Shown: piece after piece, positions 53,968 through 62,234 of the stretch
Layout of the letters: each line of letters starts with the position of its first letter
Numbering within the stretch: position 1 is the stretch's first letter
Assembly: GCF_015831355.1 (NCBI RefSeq)
Contig: NZ_JADWYR010000002.1
Coordinates: 434,001-498,000, forward strand
Direction of reading: 5' to 3'
Length of the DNA stretch: 64,000 nt
From: Panacibacter microcysteis
GTDB taxonomy: Bacteria; Bacteroidota; Bacteroidia; Chitinophagales; Chitinophagaceae
The notes under the pieces: model-generated
Database searches by the model: none
The model's input: the letters and a program-made list of their open reading frames with translations, nothing else
Told to the model about the DNA's origin: nothing
Position numbers and translations under genes: made by a program

Positions 53968-55311
53968 ATGAAAAAAATCGCTATTTTTTACTGCCTTATA
54001 TTAATAGGCTGTGAAAAAGTTTTCAACGAAAACATTACTTCAGTCACAAATACCGCAGTCGGAATGGTATCAAATAAGCCTAACGTCATCATTATACTTG
54101 CGGATGACATTGGGTACGAGATACCAACCTATACGGGAGGACAAAGTTATTCTACACCCAATATAGACTTTATAGCTAGAAATGGAATCCAGTTTTGTGA
54201 AATGAGGGCTACACCATTGTGTTCACCGTCAAGGGTGCAGTTATTGACAGGTAAGTACAACTTTAGAAACTACGATAACTGGGGTAAAATTAATCCCGAT
54301 AATTACACTGTAGCCGATCTTATGAAGAGCGCAGGATACAATACATGCATTACCGGCAAATGGCAACTTGGTGGAGCGGATACAAGTATTGTCGGCTGTG
54401 GATTCGACAAATATCTTGTATGGGATCCTTATACGGCTGGTTCTGGTTTAGGCAGAGGCTTTCAGTATAGAAACCCTACACTTTATGAGAATGGCATCTT
54501 ATCTACCTATACCCATGACGAGTATGGTGAGGATATCATTCGGAACTACATGTTTAATTTTATTGACAGCATTAATTCAATCAAGAAAAACTTTTTCTGT
54601 TTCTGGACTCCAAATTTAGGGCATGATCCACATTTGCCTACTCCGGATGACCCGGATTACCTCACCGTTGCGCCCGTTAGAGCCAATTCTGACCTCAAGT
54701 ATTATCCCTCTATGATAAAATATCTTGACAAAGAAATTGGAATGTTGGTAAATCATCTCGAAAGTATTGGTGCAACAAATACCTACATAATTTTTCTTGG
54801 TGACAATGGGACACCACAAGGCATAAGATCAAATTGGCGGGGCAGAACTGTAAATGGAGGAAAAAATACAGCACTGGATCATTGGGGTACCCATGTGCCA
54901 ATGGTTGTGTATAAAAAAGGGATAATTCCACGCATTGATTCTACTTTAGTGGATCTCACAGACGTTATGGCAACGCTGGCTGAAGCTACCGGACAGCAGC
55001 TACCAACTAATGATGAATTTGATGGGCAATCTTTTTGGGATCAAATTAGAGGAGTTAGTAACCCATCTCCAAGGCTTTGGTCTTTCACATATTTTTATCC
55101 TCAACCAATAACACAGCCCACAAACTTGACCAGGTGGGTGGAGGATAAACAATTTAAGTTATACGACAGTTCTTTTGCACCAAGTAAGAAAAATAACATG
55201 TATAGGATTTATACAGATAGCGTGGAAAGGTTTCCGCTTAAATTAATCTACCCGGAAACACAGGCAAAATACGATTACTTTAAGCACATTCTTGATTCAT
55301 TACACAATTAG
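53968..55311 (+). CDS. Type I (formylglycine) sulfatase lipoprotein
   Basis: A 447-residue lipoprotein (signal MKKIAIFYCLILIGC). It has the alkaline-phosphatase-like sulfatase fold: NVIIILADDIGYEIP (metal Asp46/47), the modification motif CSPSRVQLLTGKY with Cys85 converted to formylglycine, TCITGKWQLGG, and FLGDNGTPQG in the second metal site. It would remove sulfate esters from glycans in the periplasm or on the surface; the activating enzyme is not in the window. Codons and spacer are AT-richer than the neighbours, which suggests more recent acquisition. Confidence 0.85.
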   Translation: MKKIAIFYCLILIGCEKVFNENITSVTNTAVGMVSNKPNVIIILADDIGYEIPTYTGGQSYSTPNIDFIARNGIQFCEMRATPLCSPSRVQLLTGKYNFRNYDNWGKINPDNYTVADLMKSAGYNTCITGKWQLGGADTSIVGCGFDKYLVWDPYTAGSGLGRGFQYRNPTLYENGILSTYTHDEYGEDIIRNYMFNFIDSINSIKKNFFCFWTPNLGHDPHLPTPDDPDYLTVAPVRANSDLKYYPSMIKYLDKEIGMLVNHLESIGATNTYIIFLGDNGTPQGIRSNWRGRTVNGGKNTALDHWGTHVPMVVYKKGIIPRIDSTLVDLTDVMATLAEATGQQLPTNDEFDGQSFWDQIRGVSNPSPRLWSFTYFYPQPITQPTNLTRWVEDKQFKLYDSSFAPSKKNNMYRIYTDSVERFPLKLIYPETQAKYDYFKHILDSLHN

Positions 55312-55360
55312 CTTTTAATCACATATGATCTATTATTGTCCAGGTTATTGATAATCGGAA

Positions 55361-55420
55361 GTACAAGAGTGCGACGCAACCAAAGCCTTATAGCAGTAAT
55401 GCAGCCGGCCACCAAAATAA
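55361..55420 (+). repeat. 60-bp intergenic module R21 (type B)
   Basis: GTACAAGAGTGCGACGCAAC, then CAAAGCCTTATAGCAGTAAT, GCAGCCGGCC. It ends 3 bp before the stop codon of the acetyltransferase on the opposite strand. Confidence 0.92.
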
Positions 55421-55423
55421 ACA

Positions 55424-55999
55424 CTACAGTTTATTAACGACACCGTTCTTTAATACATACTGCCCGCCGCTTTCTTTGCAGGTGGCCATGCCATGCTCAT
55501 CGAAAGAAAGCTTATGACCATACTCGCTCATCCACCCCGTTTGTTTGGAAGGATTGCCTACCACCAGTGCATAGGGTTTTACATCTTTTGTTACCACCGC
55601 ACCGGCACCAACAAAAGCATATGCTCCTATATCGTGACCGCAAACGATGGTTGCATTTGCACCGATAGATGCGCCTTTGCCTACGTGTGTTTTCAGGTAT
55701 TCATGCTTGCGCACAATGGCACTGCGCGGATTGATGACATTGGTAAATACACATGAGGGCCCGAGGAAAACATCATCAGCACATGTTACACCCGTATAAA
55801 GCGAGACATTGTTTTGCACCTTTACATTATTGCCCAGCACAACGCCCGGCGAGATCACTACATTCTGGCCAATATTGCATTGCTCACCAATGACTGCATC
55901 TTTCATAATGTGCGAAAAATGCCAGATGCGGGTACCGTTGCCTATTGTTGCCCCTTCATCTATTACCGCGGTTGGGTGAGCGTAAAAATCTGAAGCCAT
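55424..55999 (-). CDS. WlbB/WbpD-like nucleotide-sugar N-acetyltransferase (hexapeptide fold)
   Basis: A 191-residue left-handed beta-helix acetyltransferase: AVIDEGATIGNGTRIWHFSHIMKDAVIGEQCNIGQNVVI, GVTCADDVFLGPSCVFTNVINPRS and IGANATIVCGHDIGAYAFVGAGAVVTKDV, then a C-terminal SKQTGWMSEYG tail. It matches WbpD/WlbB, which acetylates the 3-amino group of UDP-GlcNAc3NA. It is the last gene of the minus-strand cluster wecB-like, GT4, wlbB-like, with a 50-bp gap from the GT. Confidence 0.83.
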   Translation of the reverse strand: MASDFYAHPTAVIDEGATIGNGTRIWHFSHIMKDAVIGEQCNIGQNVVISPGVVLGNNVKVQNNVSLYTGVTCADDVFLGPSCVFTNVINPRSAIVRKHEYLKTHVGKGASIGANATIVCGHDIGAYAFVGAGAVVTKDVKPYALVVGNPSKQTGWMSEYGHKLSFDEHGMATCKESGGQYVLKNGVVNKL

Positions 56000-56049
56000 A
56001 ATAAGATTTTATAAAAAAGTACAAGCAAACCTTTGTGTGTAGTATAAAG

Positions 56050-57249
56050 TTACAATGACTGTAACTGCTGCCAGAATGCTTCGGCAATTTTTTCTCTTCT
56101 GAAATAATTGTTTACGTAAGCTTGCCCGTTGGCGCCCAGTACCGCTGCCATGGAACGATCGTTATACAGTTGCATAATGGAGGCTGACAGTTCTTGGGCA
56201 TTTTCCGGTTCAAAAGCCAGGCCGCCTTTGGCCTCATCAATAAACAATTCTTTTGCTTCGCCCTCTACGCCAAGCAGTATTGGTTTACCAATACCCAGGG
56301 GTTCAAACAACTTGGATGGAATAGCGCCTTTGAAGAGATCCAGTTTGCGCAATGGCACAATATAGGCATCGCAGTTGTGCAGCCATTCCATAACTTTCTC
56401 TGAAGGCTGGTTGTTGACAAACGTGATATTGTTGAGTTGCAGTTTATCGCGCAATTCGAGCAAAGATGCTTTTACGGGGCCATCGCCGATAATAGTAAAA
56501 TGGATATCGCTTTGCTGTTTCAGTTTTGCTGCTGCATGTAAAATAACTTCGAGGCCTTGCGCATGGCCAATAATGCCGGCATACAGTAAAGAAAACCCGC
56601 CGTTACTTTTTGTTGTTGTACCATTGTTTTGCAACCTGTGCAGATCTACACCATTGGGGAACCAAAAAAGTTTTTTTTGTGGCTGCATTGCGGCAATGGC
56701 AGCAACAATACCTTTTGTTTGCCCGCTTATAAGGTCTGCATTTTTATAGATCCAGTTGGCCAGTTTATAAGAGCGGTTAATGACAAATTTGTTTTTGATG
56801 ATGCCCATTTTTTCTGCGCTCTCCGGCCACAGGTCAGACACATTAAACACCAGTTTGCATTTCCATTTGCGTTTGAGTAAAACCGCGGTAATGCCCAGAA
56901 AAAGGGGAGGAGACTCGCAGATGATGACATCTGCCGGCTGCAGCCTTTTTGCCGCGCTGTAATAAGAGCTGACACAAAAAGAGAAGTAGTTCGTTAATCT
57001 TCTCGTTATACCCGTCTTTTTGCTCACATAAATAGAAGACCGGTATACCGGGATATTGGCAATGGTTTCGTGGTAATATTTTTTGCCTTTGTACCCATCA
57101 AATATTTCGCTTTTAGGATAGCTTGGCATTGCAGTAAGTACCTCAACCTGGTTGCCAAATGCGGCTAAATAACCGGCAAGGCTCGATAACCTGTTTTGAG
57201 GTGCGCCGGTTTCCGGCGGGTAGTATTGTGTAAGTATTAGAATGCGCAC
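56050..57249 (-). CDS. Glycosyltransferase family 4, WbuB-like
   Basis: A 399-residue GT-B enzyme. The N-terminal domain starts RILILTQYYPPETGAPQNRLSSLAGYLAAFGNQVEVLTAMPSYP, with VFNVSDLWPESAEKMG in the middle. The C-terminal nucleotide-sugar site is SLLYAGIIGHAQGLEVILHAA, FTIIGDGPVKASL and VPLRKLDLFKGAIPSKLFEPLGIGKPILLG. WbuB-type enzymes add an amino sugar during O-antigen or capsule repeat assembly. Its start lies 2 bp from the stop of the wecB-like gene, so they are co-transcribed. Confidence 0.85.
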   Translation of the reverse strand: MRILILTQYYPPETGAPQNRLSSLAGYLAAFGNQVEVLTAMPSYPKSEIFDGYKGKKYYHETIANIPVYRSSIYVSKKTGITRRLTNYFSFCVSSYYSAAKRLQPADVIICESPPLFLGITAVLLKRKWKCKLVFNVSDLWPESAEKMGIIKNKFVINRSYKLANWIYKNADLISGQTKGIVAAIAAMQPQKKLFWFPNGVDLHRLQNNGTTTKSNGGFSLLYAGIIGHAQGLEVILHAAAKLKQQSDIHFTIIGDGPVKASLLELRDKLQLNNITFVNNQPSEKVMEWLHNCDAYIVPLRKLDLFKGAIPSKLFEPLGIGKPILLGVEGEAKELFIDEAKGGLAFEPENAQELSASIMQLYNDRSMAAVLGANGQAYVNNYFRREKIAEAFWQQLQSL

Positions 57250-57251
57250 TG

Positions 57252-58328
57252 TCAGTTCAAATATTTTTCCAGGATGTTGGCAATGTTTTCTCCGGCTTTT
57301 CCATCACCGTACAATGCAGCTTCGCCGGTAAAGCTGCCGGTTAAAAATTCATTCGCCTGTGTTAGTATGTGCCGTGTATCGCTGCCCGCAATTGTTGCAA
57401 AGCCATGCTCCACCAGTTCTTTCCATTCAGTCTGTTCCCGCATAATAACGCAGAATTTTTTAAAGAAGTATGCTTCTTTCTGCAAACCACCACTGTCTGT
57501 TATCACTAATACACAATGATGCAGCAGTTGCAGCATATCAAAATACCCTACCGGATCAATAATAGTAAAAGCAGGTTTTATATCGAGCTGGTTAATCAAT
57601 TTGGCTGTTCGCGGATGCAGTGGCACAACCACTTCCGTTGTTTTGTGCAGTTCATTCAGCGCTGTAACGATTGCCGCAAGGTGTGCTATGTTGTTGGTAT
57701 TTTCTGCACGGTGTATGGTAGCAAGTATAAATGCGCCGGGTTTCAGTTGCAGCTGTTCGATGATCCTGGGTGCAGACCTTTCAAAGTAAAACTGTGCAGC
57801 GTCATACATTACATCTCCCGTGAGGTGGATGTTATAAAAAGCTTGCGTAAAACCTTCAGCATGTAAATTGTTTACTGCGGTTTGTGTGGGGCAGAATAGC
57901 AGGTTACTTACTTTGTCGGTAACAATGCGGTTGATTTCTTCGGGCATCTGCATATTGAAACTTCTCAGGCCCGCTTCCACATGCGCAACAGGAATATGCA
58001 GTTTTGAAGCCGCAAGCGCCGCGGCCATGGTGCTGTTGGTATCGCCATACACCAGCACAGTTGCGGGTTTCTCATCGAGCAATATTTGCTCTATGCCCAT
58101 CATCATTTTGCCCGTCATCATGCCATGCAGCGATTCTTTGATCTCCAGGTTGTATGCAGGCTTTGGTATTTGCATTTCCTCGAAAAAAATATCACTCATG
58201 TTGGTATCGTAGTGCTGACCGGTGTGCACAATCAGTTCATGCATATTGCTGTGTTGCTGTAACGCTCTTGAAACAACGGCGGCTTTAACAAACTGTGGCC
58301 TGGCACCCACAACAGTAATGATCTTCAT
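57252..58328 (-). CDS. wecB: UDP-N-acetylglucosamine 2-epimerase family (WecB/WbpI-like)
   Basis: A 358-residue non-hydrolysing epimerase: ITVVGARPQFVKAAVVSRAL, HTGQHYDTNMSDIFF, VLVYGDTNSTMAAALAASKL, PVAHVEAGLRSFNMQMPEEINRIVTDKVS and DSGGLQKEAYFFKKFCVIMREQTEW. WecB makes UDP-ManNAc. Here the neighbours point to WbpI-like action on the 2,3-diacetamido uronic acid to give UDP-ManNAc3NAcA; the sequence alone does not decide between the two. First gene of a three-gene minus-strand operon. Confidence 0.85.
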   Translation of the reverse strand: MKIITVVGARPQFVKAAVVSRALQQHSNMHELIVHTGQHYDTNMSDIFFEEMQIPKPAYNLEIKESLHGMMTGKMMMGIEQILLDEKPATVLVYGDTNSTMAAALAASKLHIPVAHVEAGLRSFNMQMPEEINRIVTDKVSNLLFCPTQTAVNNLHAEGFTQAFYNIHLTGDVMYDAAQFYFERSAPRIIEQLQLKPGAFILATIHRAENTNNIAHLAAIVTALNELHKTTEVVVPLHPRTAKLINQLDIKPAFTIIDPVGYFDMLQLLHHCVLVITDSGGLQKEAYFFKKFCVIMREQTEWKELVEHGFATIAGSDTRHILTQANEFLTGSFTGEAALYGDGKAGENIANILEKYLN

Positions 58329-58646
58329 GCAAATGGTTTTCCTGATAAGCGTTTTGGTTTCTTTTGATGCGCCAAATTAGGGGCTTTCCATCAAATATAA
58401 CTTAAATCAACATGAATATTTAGCTGGTTATAATGCGGGAAGATTTTTATAAAGCCGGCAGTAGTATTTCATGGCATCGCCTGTTGTGTCACTCACTTGT
58501 ACGTTCGGTTCATTTGAAAAGTAGTAAGTTGTTCCGACACTTCTCCCGGAGACTCATTATTATCAGGGGTTAAGGCTTAACATGACAAAGGAACAGTTTA
58601 AGCACAAAGAAAAGAGCCTTTCAGGTTCATAGCTCTGGATTAACAT
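58329..58646. other. Intergenic region between wecB and the ORF6N gene
   Basis: About 318 bp: it carries module R22 (58443-58502) and no other recognised structure. A weak five-pair AGAGC...GCTCT hairpin near 58611-58635 lacks a T-run. Confidence 0.5.
58443..58502 (-). repeat. 60-bp intergenic module R22 (type A)
   Basis: Core GTACAAGTGAGTGACACAAC reads leftward from 58502, then AGGCGATGCC and CTGCCGGCTTTATAAAAAT. Best-preserved type A copy; it lies 114 bp upstream of wecB in sense orientation. Confidence 0.93.
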
Positions 58647-59186
58647 TTAGTCGTACATTTTAAATCCTATTTTGTTTCTGGGTGGTGTTGGCTTGCTTTG
58701 TTTTTCTATTAACTCCTTCAATACCATAAAAATATTTTCAATGTCTTTACTATTGCCCCTTACTTCCTTTTCAAGTTTCGATAATTGTAGCAGAATTTCT
58801 TTATGGGTAAGTGCATATTCACGAAGTTTTGTAAATACTCTTATAATCCTGATGTTTACCTCTATTGCAACCTCACTGTGTAGAATACTTGATAACATGG
58901 CTACTCCTTGTTCTGTAAAAGCATTTGGCAATTTGCGCCTGCCTCCCCAGCTTGATGTCGCATTCTGCGACTTCAAGTTGTCATACTCCTTCTGCGTAAG
59001 CATAAACATAAAGTCTTTGGGAAACCTGCTTATATTGCGTTTTACCTGCTCATTTAAACGTCTTGTTTCAACTTTATACATTTCTGCCAAATCTTCGTCT
59101 ATCATTATTTTTTGTCCGCGAACAACATAAATTCTATTCAGTATTTTTTGTTCTGCAACCAATGCGTGTAATTCTTTCTTTGCCAT
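58647..59186 (-). CDS. ORF6N domain DNA-binding protein
   Basis: A 179-residue protein with an ORF6N domain (about 10-100: ILNRIYVVRGQKIMIDEDLAEMYKVETRRLNEQVKRNISRFPKDFMFMLTQKEYDNL, FTEQGVAMLSSILHSEVAIEVNI) and a C-terminal coiled-coil-like helix. The domain is common in phage antirepressors and in many Bacteroidota chromosomes. A transcriptional role is likely but no target is evident. I use the second Met (MAKKELH); 59189 is equally possible. It stands alone between modules R22 and R23. Confidence 0.82.
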   Translation of the reverse strand: MAKKELHALVAEQKILNRIYVVRGQKIMIDEDLAEMYKVETRRLNEQVKRNISRFPKDFMFMLTQKEYDNLKSQNATSSWGGRRKLPNAFTEQGVAMLSSILHSEVAIEVNIRIIRVFTKLREYALTHKEILLQLSKLEKEVRGNSKDIENIFMVLKELIEKQSKPTPPRNKIGFKMYD

Positions 59187-59280
59187 CACATTCGTTTAGG
59201 GATTAATAAATATAAGTTTGATATAAAAATTTGTAGTGAAGATATTCGTACAAAATTACTAACGAAAGGAAGTCGCGGTC

Positions 59281-59330
59281 ATGCTGCAACCAAAGTCCGA
59301 TAGCAGCAATGCAGGCGGGCTCATCATTTC
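59281..59330 (+). repeat. Intergenic module R23 (core lost)
   Basis: Only GCAAC of the core remains, followed by CAAAGTCCGATAGCAGCAAT and GCAGGCGGGCTCATCATTTC. The stop codon of the CapK-like gene (59324-59326) lies inside it. Confidence 0.72.
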
Positions 59331-60712
59331 TTTAGTTTAGAAACAACTGCCTTAAACTTACCATTGGCCGTAAGCGGTATAGCAGCAACTTCTTCTATGG
59401 TCACTGTCATGTCACCAAGCTGGCTCATGATGCGTTGTTTTATCATTTCTTTTTCCGTTGTATCAGCTTTGCCTTCTGTAACAATTTTTACATGTATGGT
59501 ATCTGTCGTTTCCTGTATTACCTGCGCCTGCTTCACGTTACGCAGGTTGTTGAATACACTATGAAAGCGTACCATTTGCCTGCCGTCTTTGCCTACAATG
59601 ACATCTTCCACACGGCCGAGTATTTCCTGCACTACGGGCATGTGCCTTCCGCAGGAGCATTGTTTGTCAGCCAGTATAATTTTATCACCAATATTGTAGC
59701 GGATCAATGGCTGATCATAGTTTAAAAAGCCTGTGCAATAAACGGTGCCTGCTATACCGGCCGGTACCGGTTGCATACGGTCATCCAGCACTTCGAGCAA
59801 ACCCGCATCAGGACTGATGTGCAGGCTGCCTTGTTCACATTCGGTAATAAGTCCGCAGGCTTCCACACCGCTCCAGCCGTCAAATGTTTTACAGTGGTAA
59901 ACATCTGTAAACACCTGGCGCATTTCCGGTGTAAGTTTTTCGCTTGAGGTAATGACTGCTTTCAACTGCGGTGCCTCAATATTCAATTCTTTAAAGAAAC
60001 GGGCCAGGAAAAAGTTGCTCATGGCATAACCCGTCATGTATTGCACGCCATATTTTCGAATGCCCTGTAAATAATTATTTGCGTTTTCCTTACTGATGTG
60101 GTATGCAGAAAAGTACACCTGTTTTTCAAAGAAGTTGTAACGATAAAATGGTGGTTTGTTTGCCGCATCTGCCAGTACCCTTCTGCCACCAATCATGCCA
60201 CGTGGTTCAAAGCTGGTAACACCAGCCCAGTTACGAACCCTCGCTTCAAAAATGGCCATCCAGCGCTGGTGCATGGCGTGCGAAAATAATATTTGTGTAG
60301 GCGTGCCGGTGCTGCCGCTGCTGGCAAAAAAATCACCGTTCTTTTCCCTGGTGGCTGCCAGCAGAGTAGTGGTGCCATACCTGCGCAACAACTCTTTTGA
60401 AAGCACGGGCAACCGGTCAATATCGGCAGTGGTTATCTTTTTAAGAGCGGCCGCATCTATACCGGCGGCAGAGAAGCTTTCTTTATAAAACGGAACATGC
60501 GCAAAGGCTTGCCTCAATATTTGTTGCAATTGTTGCTGCTGGTACTCCTGCCATTGCAGTGCAGTAAAATTTTCCCTTTCTTTTGCGGCTTTATACGTTT
60601 GCGGAAACACCCCGCCAAACCTGCGCTTTTTCCATTGCAGGCCGTAAGCAGATACGAGTATATGCTGCATCCATACGGGACTATTGTTGTATATGTTGGT
60701 GGAAAGACTCAC
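59324..60712 (-). CDS. CapK/phenylacetate-CoA-ligase-like adenylate-forming enzyme
   Basis: A 462-residue protein of the PaaK/CapK group: FFASSGSTGTPTQILFS (AMP-binding phosphate loop), AVITSSEKLTPEMRQVF, KTFDGWSGVEACGLITEC, IRYNIGDKIILADKQCSCGRHMPVVQEILGRVEDVIV and a C-terminal AMP-binding_C-like domain ending ANGKFKAVVSKLKK. Such genes are frequent in polysaccharide clusters, where they may attach acyl or amino-acid groups; the substrate here is unknown. Context (WecB, GT4) supports a surface-polysaccharide role. The stop codon is part of module R23. Confidence 0.78.
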   Translation of the reverse strand: MSLSTNIYNNSPVWMQHILVSAYGLQWKKRRFGGVFPQTYKAAKERENFTALQWQEYQQQQLQQILRQAFAHVPFYKESFSAAGIDAAALKKITTADIDRLPVLSKELLRRYGTTTLLAATREKNGDFFASSGSTGTPTQILFSHAMHQRWMAIFEARVRNWAGVTSFEPRGMIGGRRVLADAANKPPFYRYNFFEKQVYFSAYHISKENANNYLQGIRKYGVQYMTGYAMSNFFLARFFKELNIEAPQLKAVITSSEKLTPEMRQVFTDVYHCKTFDGWSGVEACGLITECEQGSLHISPDAGLLEVLDDRMQPVPAGIAGTVYCTGFLNYDQPLIRYNIGDKIILADKQCSCGRHMPVVQEILGRVEDVIVGKDGRQMVRFHSVFNNLRNVKQAQVIQETTDTIHVKIVTEGKADTTEKEMIKQRIMSQLGDMTVTIEEVAAIPLTANGKFKAVVSKLKK

Positions 60713-60785
60713 ATGTAGTTGGTTGCACCAAAAATAAGCATCTGCAGGTTAAAACGATTACCGAACCAAATTGGCTGCAGCTTGT

Positions 60786-60793
60786 TATTTTTG
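60786..60793 (+). promoter_or_regulatory. -7 promoter element of the 60808 gene
   Basis: TATTTTTG matches TAnnTTTG and lies 14 bp before the ATG. The nearest TTG (60771-60773) is only 12 bp upstream, too close for the usual spacing. Confidence 0.4.
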
Positions 60794-60807
60794 TATAAAT
60801 CTTTTCT

Positions 60808-60984
60808 ATGGGCATCTGGCAGCAATTAATGGAATACCTCTACATCAAAAAACGTGACCCTAATGAGCCACGCACACAATGGATGAAATACATGCATGGC
60901 ATGAACCGTATATCTCTGCTCATGTTCCTGTTTGCATTGCTCGTAATGCTTATAAAATTTGTGATTGTTCCGCTGTTAAAATGA
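60808..60984 (+). CDS. Small membrane protein, DUF6728-like (58 residues)
   Basis: The frame encodes MGIWQQLMEYLYIKKRDPNE, then PRTQWMKYMHGMNRISLLM, and a single TM helix FLFALLVMLIKFVIVPLL. The LMEYLYIKKRDPNEPR...MHGMNRIS pattern matches short single-span Bacteroidota proteins annotated DUF6728; function unknown. A TAnnTTTG box precedes it. The orientation is opposite to both neighbours. Confidence 0.72.
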   Translation: MGIWQQLMEYLYIKKRDPNEPRTQWMKYMHGMNRISLLMFLFALLVMLIKFVIVPLLK

Positions 60985-61017
60985 ACAAAGAAAGGGTATA
61001 GTTTTAAGCTGCCCGGC

Positions 61018-62136
61018 TTACTTTGTTTTTACAAAGTAATATATGCATTCCGCCGCCTTTGCTGAAGCGTTGCCGCCCTGGCTGAGCAATTGTTTAAGTG
61101 CAGCGTAATCCTTTTTTATCGCGTTGATTCTTTCTTCGTTCTCAAGGAGAAGCGTTAGTTCTGCCGACAGGTTTTGCACCGTTAGTTCGTTTTGAATAAG
61201 CTCTGTTACTACAAGCTTATCCATAATAAGGTTTACCAATGAAATATACCTGATCTTTATCAGCCTTTTGGCAATCTGGTAACTGATGTTGTTTCCCTTG
61301 TAACAGACAACTTCGGGTACGCCAAAAAGCGCTGTCTCAAGCGTAGCAGTACCACTGGTAACCAATGCCGCAGCAGATGCAAGCAACAATTTGTAGGTTT
61401 CATTCCTTACGCTGCTTACATTACTGTAAGGCTGTAGCAGTGGCTCATAAAAACTATCTTCCTGGCCGGGAGCTTTTGCCACCACAAATTCATATTCCGG
61501 AAAACGGCCCGCCACTTCGAGCATAATGGGCAGTTTCTTTAGTATCTCCTGCTTGCGGCTGCCGGGCAATAAAGCAACCACGGGTTTTCTTTTTTGAATG
61601 CTGCCTGCCGACTGCTGTTTTTTAATGAATGAATCAACAACTTCCACCAGCGGATGGCCAACATAAATCACTTCCCAGTTCCACCTGTTTTTGTAATAGT
61701 CTTTTTCAAAAGGAAGAATGACCAGCATTTGATCAATATACTGCTTCATCTTTTTTACGCGGCCTTCTTTCCACGCCCATACCTGCGGTGAGATATAGAA
61801 TACTATTTTGAAGCCTTTGCCTTTTGCCCACTCTGCAATGCGGAGATTAAAACCGGGGTAATCAATCAATACCAATACATCTGGCTGAAAAGCTGCGATA
61901 TCTGCTTTACAAAATTTGAGGTTGTTTAAAATAGTGCGCAGGTTCATGACTACTTCTGCAAAACCCATAAACGCCAGTTCGCGGTAATGTTTGATGAGTG
62001 TTGCGCCTGCGGCCTGCATGAGATCTCCACCCCAGCAATGAATGGTTGCGCCTGCATCGAGTTTCTTTAATTCTTTTATGAGATTACTGCCATGTAGATC
62101 GCCACTTGCTTCGCCTGCTATGATGTAATATTTCAT
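61018..62136 (-). CDS. lpxB: Lipid-A-disaccharide synthase
   Basis: LpxB (GT19) joins lipid X and UDP-diacylglucosamine to form the lipid A disaccharide at the inner membrane. The 372-residue protein has the N-terminal signature YYIIAGEASGDLHGSNLIKEL, VLIDYPGFNLRIAEWAKGKGFKIVFYISPQVWAWKEGRVKKM and VALLPGSRKQEILKKLP. I start at 62136 (MKYYIIAGEASG); the frame is open 46 codons further upstream but that part is translated module R24 and is not conserved. Confidence 0.92.
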   Translation of the reverse strand: MKYYIIAGEASGDLHGSNLIKELKKLDAGATIHCWGGDLMQAAGATLIKHYRELAFMGFAEVVMNLRTILNNLKFCKADIAAFQPDVLVLIDYPGFNLRIAEWAKGKGFKIVFYISPQVWAWKEGRVKKMKQYIDQMLVILPFEKDYYKNRWNWEVIYVGHPLVEVVDSFIKKQQSAGSIQKRKPVVALLPGSRKQEILKKLPIMLEVAGRFPEYEFVVAKAPGQEDSFYEPLLQPYSNVSSVRNETYKLLLASAAALVTSGTATLETALFGVPEVVCYKGNNISYQIAKRLIKIRYISLVNLIMDKLVVTELIQNELTVQNLSAELTLLLENEERINAIKKDYAALKQLLSQGGNASAKAAECIYYFVKTK

Positions 62137-62234
62137 TGATGCCTGTGTAGGTAAAAGAGGCCACAAAATACAACTAGTTTGTGGAATGCATGCGCTGGTA
62201 CACCCGGAGCCCGGAGCTGCATAAAGAACCGAAC

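Noticed and set aside
61018-61039. Terminator formed by TTACTTTG...CAAAGTAA at the lpxB 3' end
   Set aside because: It lies inside coding sequence, is A/T-rich and lacks a GC stem; probably incidental.
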